Assembly (NCBI GenBank): GCA_947034895.1
Contig: OX344762.1
Location: 47,099,087-47,163,086, forward strand
Origin: Rhytidiadelphus loreus
Taxonomy: Eukaryota; Streptophyta; Bryopsida; Hypnales; Hylocomiaceae
Length of the DNA: 64,000 nt
Direction: 5' to 3'
Below are positions 47,708 to 58,836 of this stretch, piece after piece. Every line of letters starts with the position of its first letter. Position 1 is the first letter of the stretch. Made by a program: the position numbers and the translations under genes. The notes under the pieces are model-generated. The model had not been told where the DNA came from, searched no databases, and was given only the letters and a program-made list of their open reading frames with translations.

Positions 47708-47957
47708 AGCTCAACCTCTTCCTCCAACATTGACTCTTCAGCTTGACAACGCTTCTGGCGACAACAAGAATCGGTGGGTTTTTGCATTTTGTTCTCTCCT
47801 TGTCTATAGAGCTATTTTTTGTGAGATATACATCAATTTCCTCATTGTTGGACACACTCATGAGGACATTGATGCTCTATTTGGTCGTTGGAGCACTAAA
47901 TTGAAGACGAATGACTACCCCACGTTTCCAAGGTTGATGAAGTCTTTCATGGATTTG
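47708..47957 (+). pseudogene. Right half of the DUF7869-type transposase gene
   Basis: It resumes exactly after the hAT terminus and starts with the second AGCTCAAC copy (47708-47715). The frame reads TLQLDNASGDNKNRW, then NFLIVGHTHEDIDALFGRW and ends MKSFMD. It is collinear with the complete copy at 29166-32018 and continues the fragment at 14240-14431. Homology ends at about 47957, where sequence repeated at 48454 begins, consistent with truncation by the gypsy LTR. Confidence 0.85.
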
Positions 47958-48075
47958 TCGTGTCACTCCGTATCGCTAACAGTAAGTGTCGTAAACTACA
48001 TGTACTATCACATATACATATGCCCACATGCAAATCCACACTACAGCAAGGCATGAATGAAGAACCATTTAATTG
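47958..48075. repeat. 118-bp direct repeat, copy 1
   Basis: It starts tcgtgtcactccgtatcgc and ends aaccatttaattg. Nearly identical to 48454-48571, only a few differences. Confidence 0.9.
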
Positions 48076-48567
48076 ATAAGCTTCCCAAATATTCCAAGGT
48101 TGCTTCTACTTTGTCTCAATTGGATTAGTCTTGCAAAACGAGATGAATCAAGGAATAACACTAGTAAAGATTGGTATAACAACCAACCATCATTACATCC
48201 GTGCTCCAATCCCAATCAACTCATAAAACTACACACATATGCAAGACTTGAAGAGAGTGAAGGAGCAAAGGAGCGGCCTAGGGTTACAACCACCCAAAAG
48301 GAGCCGTCAAATAGCTCCGTTCACACCTCCTTCAGTCTCAAAACACTAGTATAGGCCCCCAATGGCCAATACGTGGCCATTTGGACATTACTAAGCCTAC
48401 GACATGCTCTACTGAGCCTACCAACCACCCGCCATTGAATAACATGACAGCTATCGTGTCACTCCGTATCGCTAACGGTAAGTGTCGTAAACTACATGTA
48501 CTATCACATATACATATGCCCACATGCAAATCCACACTACAGCAAGGCATGAATGAAGAACCATTCA
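47961..48567 (-). repeat. Candidate 3' LTR of the gypsy element
   Basis: On the plus strand it begins TGTCACTCCG and ends CCATTCA, that is TG...CA ends. It is preceded (minus sense) by a G-run that could be the polypurine tract at 48568-48580. The two 118-bp repeats lie at its two ends, so the real LTR might instead be only 118 bp, with the 47958-48571 block a small TRIM-like element. No second copy is visible by the 64000 end, so this cannot be settled here. Confidence 0.4.
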
Positions 48568-48571
48568 ATTG
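48454..48571. repeat. 118-bp direct repeat, copy 2
   Basis: Second copy of the repeat at 47958-48075, 496 bp away. It ends next to a gccccccc run that would be the polypurine tract of the minus-strand gypsy element. Confidence 0.9.
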
Positions 48572-48918
48572 CCCCCCCTAGCTGAGTGAAGCGCCCTCGC
48601 AACTCAGCTAGCAACAAAAGTCCAATAAAATAAACTCCCCTACACTCACTATGTAATCAACATGTTGAAGAAGATAGACGAAAGGCCCCCATCCATTGCT
48701 GAGCTTGAATCAATCATAAGTGAAGGGGTAAGCTGGGTACAATTGAGCCCCATCCTCAATCGCTTCCAACATTGTAGTTGGACTCCACAAAATCTCCATC
48801 CAAGCTTCAATATCAAGAACCACCGCTCATACTCTAACATTAAATGTTACAAAACAACTACATCTTCCGTCAATGAGAAAAGTAATCAGCAACTACTTGA
48901 AAAAGTAGAACTAACTAA

Positions 48919-50451
48919 TCACTTTCTACAACGGGGACAAGTCCAACGTCCAATAGGAAGAGCAATCAATGGCGGTCGAAGACATGCCATATGCCAACCA
49001 CGTTGACATGAATCACACAATAACATTGTTGCAGCACCCTTGCTCTCACCACATACAAAACATTTAAATCCAGGTGGAACCACTGTCAACTCTGGATCCA
49101 CAGTCCCTTCAATTGGCAAATGACAAGGAGCGCAGTTCTTTGTATTGTCTCTGCACTCTTGTCCATCCTTCCCCTCCAAAAGAAGAACTCCACTAGGCAA
49201 AATTGCCTTGACCCACAAAATGGTCCGCCCTGCCCGTACATCCAAGGTTGTTGGTGCCTCACGTTGTAAATACACGTAATCTTCAACCTTGAACCGTCGA
49301 AGTTGAGGCCTATAAGCCCCACTTCTAATGCGCGCATATCTGAGAGTATCTTTGTGTTGCGCTATTGCCAAATTCTCCATAGCCATTGGCATGGCCCTTT
49401 GGAAATACTCAGCTCGATCCTGTAGCACTTGTGCCCAAACTCCTAGGTCATCCAAGTCTACAATTGGATCTAATTTCTCCCTTACCGCCGATGGTAACAT
49501 TGGCTCTCTACCATACAATAGCTGATAAGGGCTATAAAATGCAAGAGATGCCTGTCGACTGAAACGATAACCCATCGCTATCCATGGCAACTTCAAATCC
49601 CAATCTCGGTGATTGCCTGCCAACAATCCGTACTTGCGCAAATCGCGCTTAACTGTCTGAACCACCCTCTCTGCTAATCCATCAGCCTCTGGGTGGTTTC
49701 TTGATGTTGTACGGTGATCAATAAGAGCTTTAGTACAAAGCTCTTCAAATGCCCCTAGAAACTCTCTTCCTTGGTCTGTTAACACCTCAGCTGGAGCTCC
49801 AAATCTAGCCAGCACACAATCAAGGAAGGCCGCTGCTGCTAACTCCGCGGAATTTTGTGGTAGTGCCACCAACTCAATCCACTTGCTGAAATGCTCTACC
49901 ATCACAAGTACATACTTAGCACCTCATGATGTAGTCATCAATGGCCCGGCAAAATCAAGACTCCACCTATAGTCCAAACCCATGATTGGCAAAGGCTGTA
50001 ATTGTGGAGTTAGAGTGTTGAAGCTTGATCTAACCCGATCACAAACTTCACACCTCCCCACATAGGTTGCTACCTCTTGTCGCATGCCCATCCACCAATA
50101 CAAACCACGTAACATAGAATATGCACGAAGCACTCCAAAATGGCCCAACTCTTCATGAACTTGACGTATTAATTGAAGACGTTGGTTAGGCCTAGGAACA
50201 ACCTTCCTTGTTCCATCTGGCCATCTACGAAATATAAGACCACCCTCCCAATGAAACCTAGCCAAACGATGGACTATCCGGTCTCTTTCTTGAGATGTAG
50301 CATTAGGCAAAAACTCCCCATGTTGAAGACGATGTAGAACCCCTTGGTCTTTCCACACATCAGTGGTAACTTGAGGTCCTCTTTCATCCAAGTCCTCGTC
50401 AACAACATCCAATCGAGTCTCTCCTAAATCTTGGCTGGATCTTCCCTCCAT
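48919..50451 (-). CDS. Gypsy integrase with C-terminal PHD finger, one TGA
   Basis: It continues from the RNase H frame after a TGA at 50452-50454. HHCC zinc domain: VHEELGHFG and later CEVCDR. Catalytic core: LDFAGPL (Asp), a TGA at 49924-49926, then TDQGREFLG (Asp) and HPEADGLAERVVQ (Glu), completing DDE. A C-terminal barrel-like region follows. The last ~50 residues form a PHD finger: CFVCG, CDSCQRGWHMAC, WTCPRC, a C4HC3 pattern. Many plant gypsy integrases end in a chromodomain; a PHD finger in that place would similarly target integration by reading the histone H3 tail, which is inference. The stop at 48919-48921 follows the last PHD cysteine by two residues. Confidence 0.88.
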
Positions 50452-51072
50452 TCAAGCCAAATAAGATGAAGCATGCCATCCTGGCACTGCCTCTTGATCA
50501 CATGTGCCATGCCAGCGGGCACTAGTCAAATCTTCCTCCAAGGGACTTGGATTGCGGCTCAAGCCATCAGCATCCAAGTTTTGCAAGCCTGCCTTGTGGA
50601 CTACTTCAAAATCGTACTCTTGTAGTAGTAAGGCCCACCTAGCAAGCTTCCTTGTAAGTTTATTAGATTCCATCAACCATTTCAAAGGTTGATGATCAGT
50701 CACAAGTGTAAAGTTTTGGCCATAAAGGTATGGACGGAAATGTGCAACTGCCCACACTACAGCTAAACATTCCCCCTCATAAGATGAATACTTGGCCTCT
50801 GCATCATTGTTGCTTTGTGAAGCATACGCAATGACATACTCCTTACCATCACCATCCTTCTGAGTCAACACAGCTCCAATTCCCAACATACTCCAATCTG
50901 TGTGGAGTTGGAAAGGCCGTCGAGCATCAGGCCTCCTCAACACTGGTGCTGAACCAAGTGCTCCTTTCAAAGCCTCAAATGCCTTCTCTTGATCAGGACC
51001 CCATATCCATTCTTGATCAGCTCGAGTCAATCGAGTCAATGGTTTAGCCAAGAGACTGAATCCACGAACAAA
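50452..51072 (-). CDS. Gypsy RNase H domain
   Basis: It follows RT in the same frame after a TGA at 51073-51075. Seen: FQLHTDWSMLGIGAVLTQ (first Asp), SSYEGECLAVVWAV (Glu), LVTDHQPLKWL (Asp) and QNLDADGLSR (Asp), the full DEDD set of gypsy RNase H. It degrades the RNA of the RNA-DNA hybrid during reverse transcription. The frame ends at a TGA at 50452-50454 directly before MEGRSSQ of the integrase part. Confidence 0.88.
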   Translation of the reverse strand, partial: FVRGFSLLAKPLTRLTRADQEWIWGPDQEKAFEALKGALGSAPVLRRPDARRPFQLHTDWSMLGIGAVLTQKDGDGKEYVIAYASQSNNDAEAKYSSYEGECLAVVWAVAHFRPYLYGQNFTLVTDHQPLKWLMESNKLTRKLARWALLLQEYDFEVVHKAGLQNLDADGLSRNPSPLEEDLTSARWHGTCDQEAVPGWHASSYLA

Positions 51073-52050
51073 TCATCGATAATAGTTTGCCAATCCCATA
51101 AAGGCTCTCAACCTTGACACATCTCTAGGAATTGGAATCCTTTTCAATGCTTCCACCTTCGCCTCTTGTACTCCTAAGCCTCCTGGTGTAATCATATGTC
51201 CCAAATAAGGCAGCTGATCATGGAAGAATTTACATTTTCCGTGATGTAGGCGAAGACCCCAAGCTTGCAGCCTCTCAAAGACTTGCTGCAAGTGTTTTAC
51301 ATGCTCCTCCGGTGTATCACTAAAGATAATCACATCATCTATGTAGCACCGAGCAAATGGCAACCCCTTCAAGACTTGATCCATAACACATTGAAATTCT
51401 GCTGGGGCATTTTTCAAGCCAAAAGGTAAGAACTTCCAATGGAAAAGCATATCTCTTCCATCCTCATCTACTCCCCAAAATGCCGTCTTCACCCTGTCTT
51501 CAAGTCTCAATGGCAATTGATGGTATCCGGACCTCAAGTCCAAAGTACTAAAGACTTTTGCCCTTCCAACTGCATCAAATAACTCCTCAGGTGTTGGCAT
51601 AGGATATCGGTCTGATTTTGTTTTCTTGTTAACAGGACGGTAATCTCCACACATCCGTTTCTCCGTCCAATTTCCAAGAACATCTTTCTTTGCTGGCATC
51701 ACCGTGGCACATGCATACTCTCCATCTGAGAGTTCTACCAATCTGGCGTCCAAAAGTTCTTTGCACCTCAATTTGACCTCATCTCTTTTTGAAAGGCTGA
51801 GTCTATACGGGTGTCTAAATACTGGATGATCATCTTCTAGTTGAATTCTTATAGACTTGCCTTTATAACCCTCCAAGTCAGTGAGTTTAAAAGCAAAGCA
51901 AGCCCTATACGAGCGAATGAATGCTTGCACCTTTCGTGCCTCTGCACCAGTGAGTCCCATGCCTATATCCATCTCCCAATCTTTGTCAATTGGCAAGATT
52001 ATTTCTTTCTTTTGAGACCCCTTCGATGGTGCTGGCACTACCTTTGGTTG
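51073..52050 (-). CDS. Gypsy reverse transcriptase
   Basis: It continues in frame from the methyltransferase after a TAG at 52051-52053. Typical gypsy RT motifs: CGDYRPVNKKTKSDRYPMP, FSTLDLRSGYHQLPL (first catalytic Asp), FLPFGLKNAPAEFQ, and CYIDDVIIFS (YIDD with the other two Asp), then YLGHMITPGGL and the thumb/connection start. The TGA at 51073-51075 falls in ANYYR*FVRGF, where related elements have Arg, fitting CGA to TGA decay. The catalytic residues are intact, so the copy is young enough to read clearly. Confidence 0.92.
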   Translation of the reverse strand, partial: QPKVVPAPSKGSQKKEIILPIDKDWEMDIGMGLTGAEARKVQAFIRSYRACFAFKLTDLEGYKGKSIRIQLEDDHPVFRHPYRLSLSKRDEVKLRCKELLDARLVELSDGEYACATVMPAKKDVLGNWTEKRMCGDYRPVNKKTKSDRYPMPTPEELFDAVGRAKVFSTLDLRSGYHQLPLRLEDRVKTAFWGVDEDGRDMLFHWKFLPFGLKNAPAEFQCVMDQVLKGLPFARCYIDDVIIFSDTPEEHVKHLQQVFERLQAWGLRLHHGKCKFFHDQLPYLGHMITPGGLGVQEAKVEALKRIPIPRDVSRLRAFMGLANYYR

Positions 52051-53452
52051 CTAGTTGGAAGAGCTTGCACCATTGTCCTTCTCTAAGACAATAGATGCAT
52101 CTTCACCTTCTTTCATTTCAACTAAGCCATTTCCACTAGCATCACAAACCACATCATTTGTAGAGTGAGGTGATGTGGTAATATGTGGGTTCTCTTTGGT
52201 AAGAAACACCCTCTTAAACTTTTCTTTGGCATCTTCCATACCCAAGTCTTGGGCTAATGCTGCCAATACACGTTGTCCTCGCAAATCATCCTCTACAAGC
52301 CACTCTACAACATACTCGGCTCTTCTTTTCTCAAGTGCTTGGTTCCAAGCTTGTCGACTATCATTCCATACCTTGGCATTTGGAATAGCCATCTTCTCCA
52401 CCACTAGAGGCACAATACTGTTTGCCCCCTGGCCTGAAGCATTTGCCCCAAGATGGCCTTCAAGGTCAAGTTTCTTGTGCCGTTGAGCTGCCAAGCATAC
52501 TCCAAAGAACCAAACCATAGATGTGAGGTCCATGGCTTGTCCAAGGCAATTTTGCCTTTGAGATTCTGTCAAACCAGGCCCACATGTAGTATTGGTAGGA
52601 AAACCCATAGCACGCTCACGCTCATTAGCACATGGCTCCTCCAATCTCATAGAGGTGTTGTCAAACACCAAGCCGGGTCCGCCATTGCGAAAAGCAAAAG
52701 ATCGAGGATAGCTCATTAATGTAGGAAACGCCAATCGAGGCATGCCTACACGGTTGATTATAGCCAATGGTGGTTGATCTTCTTGTACCACTGCTTGGGC
52801 AAATCGCCCCTCCTCCAAAATGTCATCAAGGTGTCTCCCTTGTGGACGATCAATGCGATGTAATGCCGCTGAAATCTCTCGCATGTGAGCCAAATTGGTC
52901 CACTTCCATTGTAAACAATGTGCATAAGAACCAAGAGCTGCAGCATCTATTGCAATTGGCTCTCCAAGGTGCTGACATACCATCCTTGCATCTTCGTGAA
53001 CTCGGGCTCCAACATCTCCTAATAGAGGCACATTCTCAAGGACATAAGCCACACTTGTAGCTTGTCTATGTTGCCACCAATGCAACAACCACAAGAGCTC
53101 CCAAAATAAATTAGAGCGTGGGTCTTGGAGTCCTTGGCAATAACCAGCCCGAGAATTCCCCTGGCAAGGCCATCCAGCCATCACAAGGTCCACTTTGCCC
53201 AACCTTAAGAGATCCTTTTCTCCAATCAAGGCAATGTCCGAAGGAACCCGAGACATACAACCTTGGATAGCACTAGCAGGTAATTGCTTTGGATATTGCA
53301 TCCTCAACTGTTGCAAATGATGTTTTGCTGCTCTGCTCACCACAATGTTATTGTCCACATATGTATAACTCCGTATGGACAACCCTGCCTCCAAAATTGC
53401 AGCTAGACCAGTACCAAGTCCAACAAATAGTTCTACAAAAACTATGCCCTCA
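52051..53452 (-). CDS. Retrotransposon-encoded cytosine-5 DNA methyltransferase
   Basis: The frame begins at 53452 (CACTA junction) with IVFVELFVGLGTGLAA, AdoMet motif I. Motif IV is LVMAGWPCQGNS with the catalytic Cys of PCQ. Motif VI is AYVLENVPLLG with the ENV Glu. A LAHMRE stretch may be motif VIII. Motif IX/X is CANERERAMGFP and QRQNCLGQAMDLTSMVW, with spacing more like DNMT3/DRM than DNMT1. It ends TAG at 52051-52053 and continues in frame into RT. Before the CACTA insertion it was fused in frame behind the protease (DDP then EGIVFVELF). Gypsy elements with DNMTs are known from charophyte algae. The enzyme could methylate element DNA. An N-terminal PWWP or UBA region is not visible. The ~100 residues after motif X have no recognised domain. 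Confidence 0.88.
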
Positions 53453-54458
53453 CACTAGAAGAAAAACGTGTCCGTTGCAACCGACTAAGATGCGACTATG
53501 TGTCCTATACAACTGTACTGCGACTGTAGCCCTCTGTATTTGCACCAAATTTAACGTGTATGTAGTTGTAGTCGCAAAGTAGTTGGAAAATGAAGAGTAG
53601 GGTTACAATACTGTAACAGAAGAACAGATAGGAGGTATTCTACATCCAATATTCATCGCAGTTGTCCACGTAGACAGCTATCCACGAAATAGAGGCCAGC
53701 GTGGAAAAATGTAGTCACTCCGATTATAGAAAACAAACTAATTACAACACTGCAACTAAAAATGGCAACATTGCAACTCAAAAATGACTCAAATGCAACT
53801 AGGAATCAACTATACTGCAACTAGAACTTGACTACAGTGCAACTAAAAAGCGATGCAAATGCAACTAGAACATGACTGAAAATCGACTATAGTGCAACTA
53901 AAAAACAATTGAAATGCAACTAGAGAACAATTGCAATACAACTAGAAAATGACTACAGTGCAACTAGAAGAAGACTGCAATGCAACTAAAAAACAACTAC
54001 GGTTCCACTACAGAACAAATAGACTTTGGCTACAATTTGACTAAAATTCAACAACATAATGACTATAGTTTGATTACAAAACAAAGGCAGTTAGAGTTCT
54101 TAGTCAAAATGCTATAGTACTTATTTCATATGAGTTGTAGTTGCATCCTTACTTTGCTAGACAATTGTGATTGTAAGTTTACTATGAGTTCACTATGAGA
54201 TGCAACCTATAATTTTGGTATTTGAAGCTGGTTTAGAGCCATTCAAGCTGCACACTTCATAAGACCAAATAAGTATGCCTCTGTGATATTATTCATCTAT
54301 AATTTTTAAAGGTTCACTTCATTTCTACTCGCCTTTTTCTTTAATAGAGGGTAGACAATTGCATGCATTAGTGCATTAAGTCTATTTGAAATGAAGGATA
54401 CAACATACAAAGAAACTTTCAAACTTAAAAATCACCATTTTCTTGGAAATAAATGGTG

Positions 54459-55170
54459 TCAATATCTTGTACATGCTAAGAGACTATCCTCTGCAAATAA
54501 CTCTATAGCTCCAACCAAAGATGGAACAGTAGGTAGAGGAGACACATCCTCTAGAGTAGCTAAACCAGAAGCTTGTATATTGGTACTTACGAATACATCT
54601 GATGTGTCTACAAATTGTCGTCGAGCACGAGCTTCTTTATGCAATACTACTTTCCAACCTTCTTTCCTTACATCATCAGCAAAGAACACTTGGGTTGCCT
54701 GGCTTGAAAATATGAAAGGATCCAGCATCATACGCATTTTGTGGCGGAAGTTCACTACAAGAAAATCAGCCTCATCTCGAATGTATGTTGCATTTCGTCG
54801 ATTGTCTGTAATCTTCACCCATTCACATCGCATTAGTATCACAGGGTTGCTAAGAGACCCGTAGTCTAATTTCAATATATCTTTTAGTACTCCAACATAG
54901 TGCCCTGACACATCTCGAAGATCAGAAGCTGGAATTTGAAACATAGATGCAACCCCGCAGTCGTATGTTTGCAATTAGTTGGATGCGTCGTCATCCACCC
55001 TGAAATGGTTTCCAAAAGCTTTTATACGAGAATATCAAAGTGCCTTTTGCGATGGTTTTGTGGATAATAATATCCTATCTCTATCTTCAGGACTGTGTGC
55101 ATTAATGTCATTATTGCGAACAACCGTTTTTATCCACACATTAAGTGGTGCGGTGCTTGAATCCATTTGA
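54459..55170 (-). pseudogene. DUF4216 domain remnant of a CACTA transposase
   Basis: The main open part (54974-54459) has QTYDCGVASMFQ, VGVLKDILKLDYGSLSNPV, RCEWVK, NFRHK and TQVFFADDV, the DUF4216 domain that follows the TNP2 transposase in plant CACTA proteins. Upstream in frame, past a TAA near 54976 and a TGA near 55035, are IKAFGNHFRV and WIKTVVRNND, earlier parts of the same domain. The TNP2 core is absent. DUF4216 alone has no known catalytic role. Confidence 0.75.
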
Positions 55171-56583
55171 CAATCCTCCTTCCACTTACTGCAAGTACAT
55201 GAAAGAAGTTAAAACTAACACTGTTACAATTTGTTGTAGCCTAATTAGCAACAACTGCAAATGCTCACCTAAGACATCTCTGGACACCTCACAGTCACTA
55301 TTGTTGCATGTTAGTTGCATTTCAGTTGCATTATAGTCGCATGATAGTTGCATTTCAGTTGCACAAGATTATTAAAACCAATTGCATTCTAGTTTCATCT
55401 TTGCTACTGCAACCAATTGCATTGAACTTGCATATCTTTGTTCTACTAATTAGATTATAAAAGATGAACAGGCTAGTGCAACTTACTTCACAAGTGGCTC
55501 CAAATTATTGATAGGATCCAAATTATATCCAATTTTAGGGTTTAGGGTCATATGAACAGTAAGGTGTTTGCACTTATGGAGCAACTTAAGGTCATGTTGT
55601 CCATCTGGGACTGCAACTGAGCATGTATTTTCATTTTGGCTTGGACTCTCAAGTAGTGTAGGGCAGGTGGAAAACGTACAATATCATGGTTGTAAGTCTA
55701 AGAGCTGCGGTGAAAGATTTAGGTGACGCGGTCTTACGAGCGAGGCCACGGTCAAAGGTATGAGGTGACGTGTCAACGATACAGGCCTGGAATTCGAGTC
55801 GGAACTCTAGTTTTGCCGCCACTTTCTTTGGGCTGCAGTTGCATCGTTATCTGCTTTTGTTGGGGTTTTGTGTTGCTTTTCCAAAGCTTCAGGGAGTTAT
55901 CGGTTTCCAAAGCTTCAAGGAGTTCTCGCTTTCCAAAGCTTTCAGGGAGTTCTCGCTTATGAATTAGAGTTCTTACTTTCTTAACATATCAGGGAGTTCT
56001 CTATTTTCCAAGGTTTCCGCTAGTATTTGATTTCTGCTACAGATCGGTGAGTGCCCTCGTCTCCTTCGTTGTAAAAGAGTTGATTCCACATCTTGTTGTT
56101 GAGCTCTGTTTAATTTGACATCAGACCATTTGTTCGGGAGAAACCTTACTCCAAATAACTAATGGTGTCATACATATTGAAACCGAGCTCTGGCAAGTCC
56201 TCCATATTGGAGAGCATCGTTGGGAGAGACTTCTTGTCCCGTGGTTCAGATAAGTTACATACATTAATTCGAACTTCACCTTGTATTAATGCAAAGTAAT
56301 GTGGATTACTTTGAAATTATATTGCCACAGATATGGTTTTTAGCTATCGTTTTCATGGAGCCAGGAATTGTTACGAGGCGTTCTCTTGTGCTTCAGTTGC
56401 ATAAGACCCGTTTGGAATTCACCCTAAAATCGATTTTGTATGGTTCAAGCGCTAAATTTGGGGTGTAGCACTCAGCTTTTGATCTGCGCGAACAGCGGTG
56501 CAAGTTGCGTGAAGTTGCGTGGCATCTGTGGTGACTGTGAGTTCTAATTTTACTTTCAATCGCAAATTCCAGGGTTTTGTTCG

Positions 56584-56677
56584 AAGGTATGAGGTACTAG
56601 GTTTAGAATCACACCTCCTAGAGGAATTGGAAGGTATGAGGTACTAGGTTTAGAATCACACCTCCCAGAGGAATTGG
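56584..56677. repeat. 47-bp tandem duplication
   Basis: aaggtatgaggtactaggtt begins at 56584 and again at 56631. The two copies differ at one base (cctcctag versus cctcccag). It lies inside CACTA element 2. Confidence 0.9.
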
Positions 56678-57198
56678 AAAGTTATGCTGAAAGAATTGGA
56701 ATAAGCTTACGGGTGATGATGGAGCTTCAGTGAATTTCGTTTCCGGAGAGAGTAATACCGACCGTGTTTCTTGCATTAGACTAGGGTTCTTTCACATGTA
56801 TCTTATCTACCTCTTTAGAAACGTATGATCTTGGGTACTCTTTCATTTGTGTCTGTACATGGGAGGATAGCCTTTGCGGCCATTCGTCGTCAAATTTTGC
56901 GAGCTTCAGAGCCTGTGGCTGAAGTCGCGTTCATTGCCTTCTTCAGTTGAATAATTGAGCTTTGTACAAACGTGAACACAGAAGAATCGTAAAACATAGA
57001 TTCGTCTCTCGAACTGCATCGTTTTGAATTTCTTTCATTTCTTAACTTCAGTTGCAAGTTCTGGCCCTCTCATGTTCAGTTTGTTGCTAGTTTTGCTCGT
57101 CTTTAATGTTAAATGAATTTTAATTCTGCATTGAATTGTCTTCGTGACCTCACATTGACTGTGTGACTTTGGATGCAGGTGAGTAGAATTTGGTCGAC

Positions 57199-57306
57199 AT
57201 GGATTCTAGTGACTATCAGAAGACAAAGATGGAATTGCGTCGAGATGCCAGAGTAGCAGAGCTAGCTGCTGCCATACAGCCACTTGAAGGAATAGCAAAG
57301 GAATAG
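57199..57306 (+). CDS. Short exon-like ORF, 35 residues, inside CACTA element 2
   Basis: ATG at 57199 (MDSSDYQKTKMELRRDA, then RVAELAAAIQPL) to TAG at 57306. It follows leader-like DNA with a gcag acceptor-like site at about 57179. The basic helix resembles starts of plant nuclear proteins. It may be a captured host first exon or the start of a CACTA accessory gene. Weak evidence. Confidence 0.25.
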   Translation: MDSSDYQKTKMELRRDARVAELAAAIQPLEGIAKE

Positions 57307-58836
57307 TAAGAGACTCTCTAGAAATTGGAACTTGGAGTTGGCTATAGTCTTCTTGTACTCCTATGAGACTATCCTCTCTATGGATATTTTTTTGTGAATC
57401 AAGTTGATCGATGCATTTTCAAAACTAGGTCTTCGTCTGTATTTTTACTAGGAAAAAATGATCGAGCTACACCTTTCCCAATATACGTTCCTTGTCATCC
57501 GTTGCTATTAATGGTCATAATGTCCAGATCCCGATTACTTTTTGCATTTTTTTGAAAAGGACTAACAGGAATAAAATAATGCTCTGCACTAATAGGTGAT
57601 TAAGTAATTGAAATTACACAGTAGTTGTAGTGTACTTGTCATGTAGTTGCAATGTAGGTCCCAATTCGTAGATGCAAAATAGTTGTAATGAAGTTGAAAA
57701 TTAGTGACGAATAGGGATCATGATCAATGATGTATTTGAAAGACATTGAACCATTTACGAATGTTGTTTGCAGCATGTGCACACCGTGTATGCCAATGGT
57801 TTATAACTATTTCATGCAGTTGTTTTGTTTTGTAAAAAATGACAATATTCTAATGCACTCTCTAATTTTTAGCATTGTTACAGTTAGTTACATGAGTGTT
57901 GCAAGACTTGCAAACAAATTAATATAAGATGTATAAGGGTAATAATTGAGTTGTATAGAAGAAGTGTAAGGCTGTCAAATGCGTTGCACAGATTTTGAAA
58001 AGACTACCATAGATAGAAGTTGCAAATAAGTTACAATGTAGTCGCAAATAATAGTTGCACACAAGTTGAAAATAAGTTGCTTTTCAATTGTATAAAAGTT
58101 GCACAAAAGTTGCATTCTAGTTGCACAAAAGTTGCATTCCAGTAGCAGAGAAGTTGCATTCCAGTTGTACAGAAGTTGCAATCCAGTAGCACAAAAGTTG
58201 CATTCCAGTAGTACAGAAGTTGCAATCCAATAGCACAGAAGTTGCATTCTAGTTGCACAAGAGTTGCAAATAGTTGCACAGGAGTTGCAAACTAGTTGCA
58301 TAGGAGTTGCAAATGAGTTGCATTCTAGTTCTTCGAAAGTTAGAAATAAGTTGCATTTCAGTTGCACAAGAGTTGGAACATAGGAGTGAAAAAAAATACA
58401 TTCCAGTTGCATTCTAGTTGTATTCTAGTTGCAAACAAGTTGCATTTCAGTTGTACTAAAGTTGCATTCTAGTTGCACAAAAGTTGCAAAGAAGTTGCAT
58501 GAAGTCTAACAGAAGTTCAAATGAAGTTGCATAGCAGTGGCACTGAAGTTATAGATGAATTACAATCAAGTTGCATACAAGTTGAAAACAAGTCACAAGT
58601 GAGTGAAATGTAGTTACGTGGCAGTGAATACCACATCAGCAACCACGTCACAGCAGTTCATCGACGAAGTTCTCCATTGCCTATCGAATGACAAACAACC
58701 TCGCAACTGCAGTGCAACTCATGCGACTTGTCCACTGCGACTGCGGACTCCAGAATATCACCAAGTCGCAAACGTCCGATACGACTACAAACCAGTCGCA
58801 AACCGCAATTGCAAAACCCTGCTTTTTCTTCTAGTG

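Larger units (their letters stand above)
53453..58836. mobile_element. CACTA element 2, 5,384 bp, inserted in the gypsy coding region
   Basis: The termini CACTAGAAGAAAAA (53453) and its complement (ending CTAGTG at 58836) are flanked by TCA on both sides (53450-53452 and 58837-58839), the 3-bp duplication typical of CACTA. Subterminal repeats are numerous (gttgcaa, caactagaa; densest at 53720-54000 and 58050-58580). It holds a DUF4216 fragment and a small captured-looking exon but no TNP2 core, so it is non-autonomous. Removing it restores the gypsy frame one codon before methyltransferase motif I. Confidence 0.95.
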
